Source: Novipirellula caenicola
GTDB lineage: Bacteria > Planctomycetota > Planctomycetia > Pirellulales > Pirellulaceae
Length of the DNA: 64,000 nt
Assembly: GCF_039545035.1 (NCBI RefSeq)
Contig: NZ_BAABRO010000015.1
Span: 1-64,000 of the forward strand
Reading direction: 5' to 3'
Under the pieces are notes generated by a model, which searched no databases, was not told the DNA's origin, and saw only the letters and a program-made list of their open reading frames with translations. Positions 19,529 to 29,482 of this stretch are shown one piece after another. How positions within the stretch are numbered: the stretch's first letter is position 1; every line of letters starts with the position of its first letter. Both the position numbers and the translations under genes were made by a program.

Positions 19529-19562
19529 CGTTGAATCGCTGAGATCTCGATTATGTTTTTCG

Positions 19563-19599
19563 CGAACGCGGTGGCTGCTCTTAGCGGCGACCGCGTTCG
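19563..19599 (+). terminator. probable terminator hairpin
   Basis: A perfect 10-bp stem CGAACGCGGT/ACCGCGTTCG lies 35 bases after the stop of the DxDxDG protein. The T tract is weak, so this could be a transcript-end stabiliser rather than a simple terminator. Confidence 0.5.
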
Positions 19600-19791
19600 T
19601 TGCGTTTAGAGGACAAGGGATGATCTTCCGTCGTAGCTTGTTTAAGTAGTAGCAGATGCAACGCCGGAATGCGTGGTCTGGGCTTCCTGTCTGGGTTTGC
19701 TGTGGTTCCCAGGCTGGATGCGTAGGCTACGTTACGAGATCTATGGCAAGCTAGCACATTGCAAAGTCACTTTTACCTCCTCCCATATTAG

Positions 19792-20925
19792 CTAGGCTTG
19801 CCTTAGTGCGTTGACGATCGGCACGGTGGCGGCCTGGACGGCTGGAGCAAACCCGGCAACCACGCCGACGACGAGCGAGGTGAGGGTTCCGGAAATGGCT
19901 AGGCTAATCGATGGTCTGAACGCGATCGTCGCTCCTTCGGCTCCGATCGCGAATCCCCCCAACCCTAGTGCGGCCAATGCCAACGTCGTGCCGGCAATCC
20001 CGCCGACAAGACACAAAAGTGTGCTTTCGGCCAGCACCAAACGCATCGCTCGCAGCGGACGTACCCCGATGGTTTGCAGCACCGCGTACTCTTTGATTCG
20101 GTCTTGAACACTCATCACCGTGGTCGTCGCCACCAACGACAACACCAAACCGACACAGGCGTAGCCCAGCCAGTGAGCGAAGCCGATCAAATCGACCAAG
20201 TCCGACAGCGTGCTCGCCTGGAACGCGCCTTTGCGACGCGTTTTGGTCGCGACCGACCCGGCTCGTAGCGTTTCGTCGATGTCTGCGGCAACGCGGTCGG
20301 GATCGGCATCCTCGTCAAGCAAAACTTCGTGTTGCGTCACCAACCCCGCAGCATCCAATCCGCGAGTGTACTGTAGGAACGCCAAACTGGTGTATATTAA
20401 GTTTTCTTCGGACGGAACCGTTGACGAAAAAACGCCAGCGACGTTGACCGAGATGTCGCCGATCGAGAATTGGTCGCCGGTCTTTAATCCGCGACGCTGT
20501 GCGATGTTGCGGCCGATAATTGCTGCATCGCGTTGGGAAGCAAACTGCTGCCAACTGCCTTCAATCAATGACAACGGACGGGTGGATTGGATCTGCCGGG
20601 GATCCGCCCCGTTGAAAACCACAATGTCCAAACTCGCGCGGCAGTTATTTGTCCAGACTTGAATCGGCATCACGTCGCGGACGCCCGGAATCTGTTTGAT
20701 CTTTCTGGAATAATCCTCCGGCAACCGGCTGGTCGTGGGGCAAAATCGATTTTCTTGAAAAACAATCAAGCTGCGATTTGCATCCGCACCGCTGGTCAAT
20801 CGCCGCAATCCTTCTTGCACCGAGCCCACGAAGCAAAACACAAACATGGCCACGGCGGCGCCGGTGACGGTCAACAGCGTTCGTGTGCGATGACGCCATA
20901 GCGTTTTTAGAACGTAAGTAATCAT
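19792..20925 (-). CDS. FtsX/MacB-type ABC transporter permease
   Basis: The protein is 377 residues. An N-terminal membrane helix ([20 protein letters not shown]) is followed by a large extracytoplasmic MacB-PCD-like domain (about 45-240). Three more helices form the FtsX core (about 250-370), including the typical [25 protein letters not shown] segment. It begins 14 bases after the ATPase stop, so it is the last gene of the operon: second permease, lipoprotein, adaptor, ATPase, this permease. Such permeases act in lipoprotein transfer or peptide/drug export rather than classical import. The substrate is unknown. Confidence 0.88.
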   Translation of the reverse strand: MITYVLKTLWRHRTRTLLTVTGAAVAMFVFCFVGSVQEGLRRLTSGADANRSLIVFQENRFCPTTSRLPEDYSRKIKQIPGVRDVMPIQVWTNNCRASLDIVVFNGADPRQIQSTRPLSLIEGSWQQFASQRDAAIIGRNIAQRRGLKTGDQFSIGDISVNVAGVFSSTVPSEENLIYTSLAFLQYTRGLDAAGLVTQHEVLLDEDADPDRVAADIDETLRAGSVATKTRRKGAFQASTLSDLVDLIGFAHWLGYACVGLVLSLVATTTVMSVQDRIKEYAVLQTIGVRPLRAMRLVLAESTLLCLVGGIAGTTLALAALGLGGFAIGAEGATIAFRPSISLAISGTLTSLVVGVVAGFAPAVQAATVPIVNALRQA

Positions 20926-20939
20926 AGGTATTGCGTCCG

Positions 20940-21629
20940 TTACGAGACGGTCGATTCCGGTTCAAGAAATTTGCCACGATCCAATATCATTTGTCGCGAT
21001 GCAATCTTTGCGGCATCGGAATCGTGCGTGACCATCAACATCGTGATATCGAGTTCTTTGTTGAGTCGTTGCAGTAAGATTTGGACCTGTTCGCTCGTTT
21101 CCGTATCCAGGCTGCCGGTCGGTTCGTCCGCAACGACGACTTTGGGATGCGCCACGATCGCACGGGCGATGCCGACACGTTGCTCTTGGCCGCCCGAGAG
21201 TTGACGTGGGTAGTGGTCGGCTCGATCGCTCAGCCCCACCGCCTCTAACGCCAAATTAACCCGCTCGCGACGCTGCTTCGACGTCAGTTTCAGCAGCAGC
21301 GTGGGCAGTTCGACGTTCTCGTATGCGGTTAATACCGGAATCAGATTGTGAGTTTGAAAGATGTAACCCAAGTTGCCGGCTCGCCAATCCGCAAGTTTGC
21401 TGCGAGAAAGTCGGGTGATCTCCGTCCCATCAACGACGATGGTTCCCGAATCAGGGCTGTCGATGCCGCTGACTAAATTCAAAAGCGTACTTTTGCCGGT
21501 CCCGCTTGGTCCCATCAACGAAACGAACTCGCCTGCTTGGATATCCAAATCGATATTGTCCAGTGGCGTGATTGTCTCGTCGCCTTTGCGAAAGCTCTTG
21601 CTCACGCCTCGTAATTGCACCAGTGCCAT
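20940..21629 (-). CDS. ABC transporter ATP-binding protein (LolD/MacB type)
   Basis: This 229-residue ATPase has Walker [10 protein letters not shown] (about 40-48), a Q loop, signature [16 protein letters not shown] and Walker [13 protein letters not shown], with the switch His in [12 protein letters not shown]. Length and motifs fit the MacB/LolD subfamily that pairs with FtsX permeases. It is the only ATPase in an operon with two FtsX permeases, so it may serve both, possibly as a heterodimeric complex. Confidence 0.93.
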   Translation of the reverse strand: MALVQLRGVSKSFRKGDETITPLDNIDLDIQAGEFVSLMGPSGTGKSTLLNLVSGIDSPDSGTIVVDGTEITRLSRSKLADWRAGNLGYIFQTHNLIPVLTAYENVELPTLLLKLTSKQRRERVNLALEAVGLSDRADHYPRQLSGGQEQRVGIARAIVAHPKVVVADEPTGSLDTETSEQVQILLQRLNKELDITMLMVTHDSDAAKIASRQMILDRGKFLEPESTVS

Positions 21630-21662
21630 TTTGCTATCCGTGTATTTCGTTCTATGTTCGTT

Positions 21663-23219
21663 CTAATTTCCGATCGATTGGGCTTCGCCGCGGACCACGA
21701 CATGAGTTCCCGGTTCCAAATCATCTAGCCCCGTGGCAATCAATTTGTCGGTCACGTTCAATCCCGCTTGGATCTCGACCAATCCGTCGGCGGTAGGGCT
21801 GCCAATCTCGACGCTGCGCTGTTGAGCACGTTCGTCAAAGTCGACGATCCACACAAACGAGCCCGTGTCGTTCGATTGGACCAATTGCTTGGGCACAAAC
21901 ACTCGCTCGCTTTGCAGTGACTCGCTCGATGGCTCTGCGATCGCTGGTGACAAAAACGTTGCGGTGACCAACATTTCGGGGCTGACCGTTGCCGGAGGAT
22001 CAATCAGTTCGACTTTTACTTCGAGTGTGTTCTTTTGGATGTTTGCCGAGCTTGTCGTTTGTAGCACCCGGCCGTGAATCACCGCGTCGGACGAGGCCGT
22101 TTTGATTTCGACACTTTGACCGCGAGTCACCATCGGGACATCTTCCAATCGCACGTCCGCGCGTACCTGCAGTCGCTCGGGATCGTACATTTCGACGACC
22201 GTGCTTGTGCCTTGCCCCGATGGACCGTCTAGCCCGGTAACCCGGGTGCCGGGCGAAGCAATCAAACTAAGGATTCGTCCATCCATCGGCGCCAGCACCG
22301 TATTTCGCTGCAGCGTCAATTCGGCTTGCCGCAGTCGCAGTTTTGCCTCGTCTCGCATTCCGATGGCCGAGGCGACTTTGGCTTCCGCTTCCTGCAGTTG
22401 TCGTCGTTCTTCGACTAACAATTCGAGCTGCTGTTGCAACGCGTCGACTTTGCCTTGTAACGCGTCGACTTCGTGTTCGATGTTGGGGACACGCTGCTGT
22501 AGCTCTTGCAGATTGGCTTTCGCCGCCGCATATTCGCTCTCGGATTGACGGACCACACGGCCGGCAATCGCGGATTCGGCAGCCTGTTTTCCTTGCATGC
22601 TGCTGAGGGTGTATTTGACTTGAGCTTCAGCCGCTTCGATCAGGAACGGCAGTTTTGCGAGTTCGGTTTTTGCATTGGCCAACCGGCTCTGCGCATCCGC
22701 CAGTGGAACTTGTAAGTGGACCGGATTGTTCAATCGAATTTTTGCTGCATCTCGCTCCGCAATGGCGCGGCTCAGTTCGCCTTCGCGGATGGCGAGCGAG
22801 TTTCTTGCTTGCTCGACACTTAGCTCTGCATCGATTGCAATCAAGTTTGCAATCGGTTCGCCTTTGGTGACTTGTTGTCCTTCGACCACCAACAGCGATT
22901 CGATCACTCCGGTTGCCAACGCCGCCACACGTATCGCGGTTGGCCGCGGTTCGATCCAGCCTGCGGCTTGAAATAGCGGCGTACCCGACGGTTGCAGTTC
23001 GGTTCGTTTGACAATCACCGGCACGACCGTCACCGATGGGCGAGGCATTAAACGTCGACCGGCCGCAGCCCCCAGCAGGATCACAAACCCAACCAGAATC
23101 CCGATCGGCACGACGTACCGCGAGACCCAGCGTTTCCGCTGCGAACGGGCTGGTTGCGTTTCACCACGAGGTGAACGATCCATTGCAAGTTGGCTGAGAT
23201 CAAGTTGGCTGCGTGTCAT
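21663..23219 (-). CDS. HlyD/MacA-like periplasmic adaptor
   Basis: The 518-residue protein has a cytoplasmic N-terminus and one membrane anchor (VVPIGILVGFVILLGAAAG, about 35-53). A biotinyl-lipoyl-like segment (GWIEPRPTAIRVAALATGVIESLLVVEGQQVTKG) comes next, then a long coiled coil of about 150-300. The second half-hairpin (APMDGRILSLIASPGTRV) and beta-barrel and membrane-proximal domains complete the adaptor. It joins the inner-membrane ABC proteins to an envelope partner. No TolC gene is in the operon. Confidence 0.88.
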   Translation of the reverse strand: MTRSQLDLSQLAMDRSPRGETQPARSQRKRWVSRYVVPIGILVGFVILLGAAAGRRLMPRPSVTVVPVIVKRTELQPSGTPLFQAAGWIEPRPTAIRVAALATGVIESLLVVEGQQVTKGEPIANLIAIDAELSVEQARNSLAIREGELSRAIAERDAAKIRLNNPVHLQVPLADAQSRLANAKTELAKLPFLIEAAEAQVKYTLSSMQGKQAAESAIAGRVVRQSESEYAAAKANLQELQQRVPNIEHEVDALQGKVDALQQQLELLVEERRQLQEAEAKVASAIGMRDEAKLRLRQAELTLQRNTVLAPMDGRILSLIASPGTRVTGLDGPSGQGTSTVVEMYDPERLQVRADVRLEDVPMVTRGQSVEIKTASSDAVIHGRVLQTTSSANIQKNTLEVKVELIDPPATVSPEMLVTATFLSPAIAEPSSESLQSERVFVPKQLVQSNDTGSFVWIVDFDERAQQRSVEIGSPTADGLVEIQAGLNVTDKLIATGLDDLEPGTHVVVRGEAQSIGN

Positions 23220-23254
23220 TTGGCATCGTGTTTTTTGTAGTCAAGTAGGCAGTG

Positions 23255-23321
23255 GGAGAGAGGGAGAGTGGCGGCGGTTTCGCTCCCTCTCTCCTCTTCT
23301 CCCCCTCTCCCTCTCTCTCTG
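23255..23321. repeat. purine/pyrimidine tract with 12-bp inverted repeat
   Basis: Between the adaptor and lipoprotein genes, GGAGAGAGGGAG (23255-23266) pairs with CTCCCTCTCTCC (23283-23294). The right arm continues as an almost pure pyrimidine run to about 23321. It could attenuate transcription inside the operon or form unusual DNA structure. Confidence 0.5.
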
Positions 23322-23336
23322 GATTCCCACTTTTGT

Positions 23337-23849
23337 CTACTCGGCGCGGACGTAGACCTTGCTAGCCGCGACGGTCAAGTTTCCTTGATCATCTCGCTTC
23401 GCAGTCCCTTGTACGACGACGGTGGATAATTCTTTGACGTTCAGTAGCTCTCTTGCGTCACTGGCGACCGGCTTGCCGTCTTCATCGACAACTTTCACGG
23501 TTGCGATGTTGTCTTTGACCGCATCGGTTTCGCAGCAGTAATCCCATGGCGTTGGACAGCCTTCGTCGGGTGCGCAGTAGGGTACTTTGGCATCAACGAT
23601 GGTGAACGCCGCCAACCCATCGACAAAGGGTTTGCTCGAGCCGCCGATCAGTCCTACCAGCGTGACAGCTTCGTCGTCTTTCACACTTTGGCGAGCGTCG
23701 CCGACAGCGATCGCGCCTTCTGGTTCGCTGGTGCTGAGGTATTGCGAATTCGCTGCCGAAGTCGCCGCGGATTGATCCGCTGTGTCGGTCGCAGGATTGC
23801 AGCCGGCGATCAGCAAACAGAGACCTACTAAACTGAACATCAATTTCAT
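23337..23849 (-). CDS. lipoprotein with four-cysteine CAPDEGC...WDYCC motif
   Basis: This lipoprotein of about 170 residues has the lipobox LLIAGC and a Ser/Thr/Ala linker. A beta-rich domain follows ([25 protein letters not shown]) that resembles OB-fold-like strands. It contains [15 protein letters not shown], a compact four-cysteine site that could bind a metal or form disulfides. ATG 23849 is preceded by AAAGG six bases upstream, whereas the longer frame has no lipoprotein signal. It lies inside the ABC operon between the second permease and the adaptor, so it is probably a periplasmic component of that exporter. Its function is not known to me. Confidence 0.8.
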   Translation of the reverse strand: MKLMFSLVGLCLLIAGCNPATDTADQSAATSAANSQYLSTSEPEGAIAVGDARQSVKDDEAVTLVGLIGGSSKPFVDGLAAFTIVDAKVPYCAPDEGCPTPWDYCCETDAVKDNIATVKVVDEDGKPVASDARELLNVKELSTVVVQGTAKRDDQGNLTVAASKVYVRAE

Positions 23850-23885
23850 TTCTAACCTTTCGATTTTGTAGAAAACAAACACTTG

Positions 23886-25040
23886 TTAAATGGACTTTAA
23901 ACTTGTGGCGACCTCGGCCTTCAATGCCTTGATCGCGGGTGGCAACGCGCCCAGCACGCCTAGCATCAAACCCACTCCACATCCGATCAGGATGGCGACA
24001 CTATCGATTCGCAGCGTGAACGCTCCCATGGTGAATCGCACGGCCATTCCGTTAAGCATCGTCAACGCGATGGCACCGGACAGCAGTGATCCGGCTGCCG
24101 CCAACAGCACGCCTTCTTGAATCAAGCTGATTAAAATGGCGCGACGCCGAAATCCAATCGCTTGCAACGTCGCCAATTCTCGGACTCGTCCCGCCACGGC
24201 TCCGTACATCATGTTCAGCCCCGCGAAGATTCCCGCAGCGGAAACCAAAACGACAACGAACCACGCCAGCACCCGGACCGGTTTGTAATGTTGTTGCAGC
24301 GTTGCGTAGTAGTCGGTCTCGCGGATCGCGCGTAGTTCCAAATCGGTCCGTTCTTTGCAAAACAGTTCGACTTCCGCAGCGGAATTGCCGGGGGAAAGCA
24401 GCATCGCAACGAGGCTCAAGTCTTGACGTTTGGTGGCGATTTGGAAATCTTCGAGCTGGCACCAAATCTCGGATTCGTAAGCGGAACCACCGGCGGCGAA
24501 TCGACCGCTGATGACCCAGGATCGCCCCTCGAACTCGATGGTTTCTCCGACGCTTAACGCGGTCTCGGTGCTGCCTAATTTTGCCGTGGCCAACCGCCCC
24601 ACGATCACTTCCCCTTCCTCGGGCCAATCGCCTTGTATTAGTTGGACCGATCGACGGACCAGTGGCGCGGATAACTTCACGCCACGTACCAACCCCAGCC
24701 CGCCTGATCCATCGGCGGTTTTGACTCGTGTCCCCAGGTACAGTTCCGGTGAAACGCATGTCACTCCGAATCGATTCGCGACTCCATCCAAGCTTGCGAC
24801 CAGCAGCGACGGGGTTCGAGCGGCGATCGATGAGTTTTCGATGTTTTCTTCGGAGTTCACCGAGTAGACCAACACCACATCGGGATCGCCGCTGACCGCC
24901 AACGATTGTTCCAGCCCACGTATGAATCCCACGACGACAAACACCAGCATCACCACCGTTGCCAGAGCAACGAGTGTCAATGCAGTACGCAGTGGCCGCC
25001 GAGCCAGATTGCGAACGCCGTATTCCCAGGGAAGAAGCAT
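23886..25040 (-). CDS. second FtsX-type ABC permease
   Basis: The protein is 384 residues. Its N-terminal helix ([20 protein letters not shown]) is followed by a periplasmic domain of about 50-255. Three C-terminal helices carry the FtsX pattern ([26 protein letters not shown]). It is the first gene of the export operon and differs in sequence from the permease at 19792. The two could form a heterodimer with the single ATPase. Confidence 0.88.
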   Translation of the reverse strand: MLLPWEYGVRNLARRPLRTALTLVALATVVMLVFVVVGFIRGLEQSLAVSGDPDVVLVYSVNSEENIENSSIAARTPSLLVASLDGVANRFGVTCVSPELYLGTRVKTADGSGGLGLVRGVKLSAPLVRRSVQLIQGDWPEEGEVIVGRLATAKLGSTETALSVGETIEFEGRSWVISGRFAAGGSAYESEIWCQLEDFQIATKRQDLSLVAMLLSPGNSAAEVELFCKERTDLELRAIRETDYYATLQQHYKPVRVLAWFVVVLVSAAGIFAGLNMMYGAVAGRVRELATLQAIGFRRRAILISLIQEGVLLAAAGSLLSGAIALTMLNGMAVRFTMGAFTLRIDSVAILIGCGVGLMLGVLGALPPAIKALKAEVATSLKSI

Positions 25041-25432
25041 GTTTGGACGTGTTGAAGTGTTGGAAGGTTGTAATATTTAGTCCGGTTGAAGCGTTTCAGT
25101 ACGCTCGAACCCAGACTGGGCGGATCACAATGGACGACAAAGTCTTTGGTGTTGATGCAATTTTGGCTTACGAAGCTTATCTGGCACCTCTCCCCCAACT
25201 TTGTTGGGGGAGAGGTAACTGCAGTAAAGGCCGAAAGGAAAAAAATCGCCCCCACTACGATGTAAACTCAATGTTTTTAGCAGTCCAGGCTAACGCTACA
25301 CCGCCAGAAAACCTACGTATTTCGTGCCAATGACTATGCCATCAAGCTTGCGAAGATTCCTGCAGCAGACGTCAATGGCAGCTACGCGAGCACCAAGGAC
25401 TTATTGCAGGCGGTATCCGAAAGAGGGTTGAA
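25041..25432. other. intergenic region with hairpin and possible gene remnant
   Basis: This stretch upstream of the ABC operon probably holds its promoter. It carries a perfect inverted repeat at 25187-25217. On the plus strand, from about 25282 to 25483, a frame without a start codon reads like protein (TYVFRANDYAIKLAKIPAAD, then TKDLLQAVSERGLNQINQDW). This may be the remnant of a decayed gene. I cannot assign a family. Confidence 0.35.
25187..25217. repeat. perfect 14-bp inverted repeat, 3-base loop
   Basis: ACCTCTCCCCCAAC-TTT-GTTGGGGGAGAGGT forms a very stable hairpin without a T tract. It stands alone, so a dispersed intergenic repeat is as likely as a terminator. Confidence 0.6.
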
Positions 25433-25828
25433 TCAAATCAACCAAGATTGGTGCGCAATCCGTGCCGCGCGACCGTAGGGCGAGTACTTGCACGGTGTCT
25501 GCCGCTGTACAGCATCGAGAGGGCTCGGATCGGCGACAGTGATTTGCAGGACCGAAATCCAATCGACGATCATGCTTGCCGTGTTGGGCAATTCGACACC
25601 CGATTCGAGCACCGCGCCTTCACAAATGCAATTTTGACAATCACATTCACTCTCGGACGACGGGTTCGAGCGATCCGATGTAGGAGCGTCCTCGGCATGA
25701 GGGCAGCACGAACACACGGTCGGTGCGGACTCGTTGCCCCCCGCTGCATTCGCTTCACACGAAAGGCAACGCACTGGACACGCCAACAAGAGGGCGATCA
25801 GCATGACGGCAAAAAGGGGACTCTTCAT
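25433..25828 (-). CDS. small Cys-rich exported protein
   Basis: The product is about 131 residues with an N-terminal hydrophobic segment (SPLFAVMLIALLLACPVRC). Cysteine clusters follow (CLSC, CSCCPHAE and CDCQNCICEG), separated by a Ser/Asp/Glu-rich linker. The spacing suggests metal binding or disulfides. Similar small exported Cys-rich proteins occur near metal-efflux genes in planctomycetes, which is memory rather than a search result. It is transcribed toward the ABC operon about 390 bases away, with a possible functional link to that operon's four-cysteine lipoprotein. The ATG is the one directly before the signal sequence. Confidence 0.65.
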   Translation of the reverse strand: MKSPLFAVMLIALLLACPVRCLSCEANAAGGNESAPTVCSCCPHAEDAPTSDRSNPSSESECDCQNCICEGAVLESGVELPNTASMIVDWISVLQITVADPSPLDAVQRQTPCKYSPYGRAARIAHQSWLI

Positions 25829-26230
25829 ACAATTCAGTCTAGTCGCGTGCTTTCGCCGCAGCAAGAGCAGTCAGGTAAGCGGTCGCAGCACGCCCCCCCA
25901 TTCACAACGCTGTGAAGCGATCGGAGGCGTCAAGTTCATCGCGTCGCTACGCTCACCAGAGCGTGGGGGCATGCCAGAGCGTGGATGGCTGCTGTTCGAT
26001 GCAAATCATGAACCAATTTAGCCCCGTTGCGCCGCCTGCGAATCTCGCCGCTTTGTCTTCGCCGCCGTTCGCCCCTGAACATCGGTTCGCTTTGTGGTGA
26101 AACCAACAAGCGATCACGCTTCGGGGTTTGATCGTTATCTCCCCGTGAATGCCGCGTTGGAAACACGGGGAGATCGAAGGTGTTGTCATCGAGACTTGAG
26201 CTGCAGCAATGACACTCTGGAACGCCAATG
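25829..26230. other. intergenic region
   Basis: About 400 bases lie between the Cys-rich protein start and the stop of the DUF5060 protein, both on the minus strand. It contains the inverted repeat 26137-26174 and a short direct repeat CCAGAGCGTGG near 25960 and 25977. Frames crossing it show no protein-like features. Confidence 0.4.
26137..26174 (-). terminator. inverted repeat downstream of the DUF5060 gene
   Basis: A perfect 11-bp stem ATCTCCCCGTG/CACGGGGAGAT with a 16-base loop lies 57 bases after the DUF5060 gene's stop. There is no T tract, so termination is a guess from position. Confidence 0.45.
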
Positions 26231-29200
26231 CTACTTTTGCTTTCGCACGATGATGGCCCAGTCTTGGTCTTCGTCGCTGGGGGCTTCGCCAAGATTGACG
26301 CTGCTGCCGCCACTGACTTTTTTGACCGAACCGCTTTGCAGCGAACCACCGCTGCGTGGATTAAACCACTGCACCGAAAATTCGCCTTTTGCATTGCTGA
26401 GATCAAGATCGGCTGAGCCGCCATCGCACAGATAGACCACGTAGCTTTCTCCGGGTTTGGCCAAACAGAACTGCGTGTTCTTGTGCTTCTCGTTGCCAAC
26501 CAATGCATCTTGAGGCGACATCTCCCAGAACGGGATCTCATTCTCGTGAAAGAAGTTGATCGCGATCCGGCAATAGTCCCAGCTCTGGTCACGGCTTCGC
26601 CAATCTTCGCACACCAAGTCGTTCTCGGCGTAGGCATATCCAAAGTAATACTCCACACCGGCACCGCCACCCATCAACGTCCCCCACAACGTTTGTTTGC
26701 GGACTTCGTGTTGGGTGTACGTCATCTTGCCCTTGCTGTCGTGGCCGTCGAAGCCGCGGTATCCCAGGTCCGGACATTGCCCATGCGCCGCGGTCCCGGA
26801 TTCGTCAAACGCGACGACCCATGGTTTCCCGGCAGCCTTCGATTTTTCGACCCATTTTACCGTTTGCCAATGCGTGTCTTGGATCCCACTGTTTTGCAGT
26901 GACACTCCGGTCAGTGCTGATTTGTCACCCAGCAGTGGTTCGTACTGGGAATCCTGTTGGCCGGGGAACGTATGCAACACGCGGTTGTGGTCGTAGGCGT
27001 CAAACGCGTCGATGTATGCCAACATCGCGTTCAGCTGGGCTGTGGACTGGGTGTTCTCTTCACCGAGATTCCAGTTCAACGCCAAGTTGTGAGCAAACCG
27101 GGCAATCAACTCGCGGCAATAAAGTTTCCGCTGAACACCAAGATCGCCACCGTCGAGCGAGGTGGGAACCTTGTCGTCGTTTTCGGTTTCTTGCATCTTG
27201 AAATGCAAGTACATGCCTTTGGCAGTGGCGTGATCAAACACGATGCCCCATTGATCCAATTTGCTGCAGTCGTAATGCAACTTGTCGTTGCGTTGGATGA
27301 ATGGCCAAACGTTGTCGCCGTCACCACCCGCGTTGTACGTCAGGAACGAGAATGCGTTGCAGCCTTTTCCGGAAAGGTAGTTGATTGCGCCGATCAATCC
27401 TTTGCCTTTGCCGTCTTGCCACGTAGGATCACCCGATTTCCAATCCTTGATGTGCGGAGTCCATGTTTTTAGCGGCACCTTGCTCGGTTTGCCTGCGACG
27501 GTGTTGTCAAAGTCGGCATAGCCGAGCAGCGTTTCCGGAGCATCTGCACCCGCCTTTAAAAAGTACTGTTTGCTCGAAGCAAATTGCAGGTAGTGTTTGC
27601 CGACATAATCGAGACGTCCGAGGCCACGCAAATCGCGACCCTGCTTATCGCTTTTGGCGACTTGAAACTGACCCGATTTGCCGTCGTAAGGAGCCACTGC
27701 ATCGCCCGCCGGTTGGGTGTCCAGGGCGGCCAGCGGACCTTGTCGAAACGAAACCGTGTAGCTCCATTGGCCCGTGCGATCCGGTGCAAAATGAGCTCGC
27801 CACGTCGTGCCTGCTTCGGCAGAGGTTTCACCAGCGCTACCGTCCGCGGCAAAGTAGCCGGGGACGGTGTAAGTCGTGCCGTCGCTGTGTTTGAACGAAA
27901 CGGACATCGCATAATCGGTAAACGGATTCGGCGAATTGTCCTGCTCGTGTGCAAACGGACCCTGCAAATCCAACGTGATCTTGTGCCACTGTTTCTGTTC
28001 GCCCGAAACCGTCACACTCGCATCGCCATTGTCGCCGCGAGGCAGGATCAGCGGCAAGTCGCTGACGGGTTGTGTGGGGCTTGGTTTCGCTGCGACGGTT
28101 TGTTCGTCTGTTTGTGTTGCTTGCTTGGCGAGATGCGGTTTGGCTTGTTTGCGAGTCGCCGCGTCAGCAGGAGTGAAGGTGATGCCAGCCCAGCGAGCAC
28201 GCGAATATTCCTTGCCATCTTCGGAACCTGTGGTCGCCTTGATCGTAATGATCGCACCATCGGTGATCGCGACGTTTTTCCAGGTTTTACGGTACTTGAC
28301 GGCATCTTCGGCGGTTTGGTTGCTCAGCACCGTGGTGAATTCGCCTACCCGTTCTCGGTCCACTTCAACGCGATACGTCGACTTGCCATCGTTTTCACCG
28401 ATCGCATGCAGCGTGATGTTGTAGGTGCCTGTGGGAAACTGGAATGTCGTGTCGGCCGTTGCGTGTTTGCGTTGATCGGGATCAATCGCGAGCCATTTGC
28501 CACGATCGACATAGAACGTTTCGTTTTGAATGTCGAATGATTTCGCAGGTAGAAACAATCCGTTGTTGGCGTCGGATTGAGCGACCGCGTCGGATTTTGG
28601 TGACGGCTTTGCAGCAGGCGGTGTTGTCGGAATGCTGCCGGAGTGAAGTTCCGAGGTCGGACCCGCATCGTCAGGCCGAGTGAACTCGCGATCGGTGGTC
28701 ATGAGCCATTTGTCAAATTCGAACCCGTCCTCACGCATCGAGAACGCGATCGTGTGCTCGCCCGCAGATGGAACGTCCAGGAAAATCTTGTAGGGTTCGC
28801 CACAGTGTTGTTTTTCAGTGCGTTGTTTACTTTCCCAACGCCATCCGTTTTTGCCTTCGCACCACTGTAAACGTTGGCCCGTTTCGGGCCACTGGCCATC
28901 GATCCCGACGTGCAGCCCATTGTCTTCGCTGCCGGTCGAATAGGCGCGTACCCAAACGTAGTATTTGCCTGGCGTCGAGAAATTGACCTTGTATTTCAAC
29001 ACCGCCATCTTCCCTGCTTCGGGAGCAAAGTTGGTCCCGCGGATCAATTTATCAGCATGGGTCCGCCGAGTGTCTGGCAGGATTTCGAGGTAAGCATCCC
29101 CGCTGGCTCCGACTACATGCGGCGGATCACCATCGGGGGTGATATCCGGAGTGGTCTCGGACGAAGTCAGGTGCCAAGCACGCTTTTCCGTCAACGTTTG

Positions 29201-29350
29201 CTCGACGTAGTGTTCCGCTTCGACTGCAACGAGTCCGTCGACTTCTTTGAACACGGGGTCCGCAGCGGAGCTGAACGATGGCGTACACGCGATTAGCAAG
29301 ACAGTCATGCAACGGGCAAGTTGCACATGGAAACAGCGACTCATGGACAA
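26231..29350 (-). CDS. secreted DUF5060 glycoside hydrolase with two CBM-like modules
   Basis: This 1039-residue enzyme has a signal peptide ([18 protein letters not shown]). A CBM-like beta-sandwich spans about 30-235 ([14 protein letters not shown] ... [13 protein letters not shown]) and a second about 260-400 ([13 protein letters not shown]). DUF5060 spans about 430-545. A TIM-barrel glycosidase region follows, with a likely acid/base in NLGEEN and a nucleophile in VVAFDESG. The C-terminus (about 960-1039) matches the putative collagen-binding domain that often ends DUF5060/DUF4038 hydrolases. The substrate is unknown. It lies 133 bases downstream of the acid-sugar operon on the same strand, so it could release sugars feeding that pathway, but may be independent. 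Confidence 0.85.
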   Translation of the reverse strand: MSMSRCFHVQLARCMTVLLIACTPSFSSAADPVFKEVDGLVAVEAEHYVEQTLTEKRAWHLTSSETTPDITPDGDPPHVVGASGDAYLEILPDTRRTHADKLIRGTNFAPEAGKMAVLKYKVNFSTPGKYYVWVRAYSTGSEDNGLHVGIDGQWPETGQRLQWCEGKNGWRWESKQRTEKQHCGEPYKIFLDVPSAGEHTIAFSMREDGFEFDKWLMTTDREFTRPDDAGPTSELHSGSIPTTPPAAKPSPKSDAVAQSDANNGLFLPAKSFDIQNETFYVDRGKWLAIDPDQRKHATADTTFQFPTGTYNITLHAIGENDGKSTYRVEVDRERVGEFTTVLSNQTAEDAVKYRKTWKNVAITDGAIITIKATTGSEDGKEYSRARWAGITFTPADAATRKQAKPHLAKQATQTDEQTVAAKPSPTQPVSDLPLILPRGDNGDASVTVSGEQKQWHKITLDLQGPFAHEQDNSPNPFTDYAMSVSFKHSDGTTYTVPGYFAADGSAGETSAEAGTTWRAHFAPDRTGQWSYTVSFRQGPLAALDTQPAGDAVAPYDGKSGQFQVAKSDKQGRDLRGLGRLDYVGKHYLQFASSKQYFLKAGADAPETLLGYADFDNTVAGKPSKVPLKTWTPHIKDWKSGDPTWQDGKGKGLIGAINYLSGKGCNAFSFLTYNAGGDGDNVWPFIQRNDKLHYDCSKLDQWGIVFDHATAKGMYLHFKMQETENDDKVPTSLDGGDLGVQRKLYCRELIARFAHNLALNWNLGEENTQSTAQLNAMLAYIDAFDAYDHNRVLHTFPGQQDSQYEPLLGDKSALTGVSLQNSGIQDTHWQTVKWVEKSKAAGKPWVVAFDESGTAAHGQCPDLGYRGFDGHDSKGKMTYTQHEVRKQTLWGTLMGGGAGVEYYFGYAYAENDLVCEDWRSRDQSWDYCRIAINFFHENEIPFWEMSPQDALVGNEKHKNTQFCLAKPGESYVVYLCDGGSADLDLSNAKGEFSVQWFNPRSGGSLQSGSVKKVSGGSSVNLGEAPSDEDQDWAIIVRKQK

Positions 29351-29380
29351 ATCCTCGTGGGTGGGGGCAGAATCAGGAGA

Positions 29381-29410
29381 GTGGGATAGGCTTCTAGCCT
29401 GTCATCAGCA
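29381..29410 (+). repeat. RAYT-type palindromic repeat, distant copy
   Basis: These 30 bases begin GTGGGATAGGCTTCTAGCC and match the reverse complement of 37921-37950 with a single mismatch in the hairpin loop. The copy lies between the DUF5060 gene and the dehydrogenase gene, 7.6 kb from the transposase. Confidence 0.75.
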
Positions 29411-29423
29411 TTGTTTTGTTATT

Positions 29424-29444
29424 GTCGTTGATCGCTCCGCGATC
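29424..29444 (-). repeat. 21-bp palindromic dispersed repeat, copy 4
   Basis: The core ATCGCTCCGCGAT is the reverse complement of the repeat at 7711-7731 with one mismatch outside the hairpin. It follows the RAYT-type repeat by 13 bases. Confidence 0.65.
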
Positions 29445-29482
29445 AAAACGCAAGTTCGTCAGACGAACCGAGCCAATTGTTT

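Noticed and set aside
25936-26670. 244-codon minus-strand frame joining the DUF5060 end to the intergenic region
   Set aside because: It uses a different frame from the real DUF5060 gene, is rich in rare patterns and has no family match.
27584-28540. 318-codon plus-strand frame
   Set aside because: It lies wholly inside the DUF5060 gene on the other strand, which has clear domains and a signal peptide.
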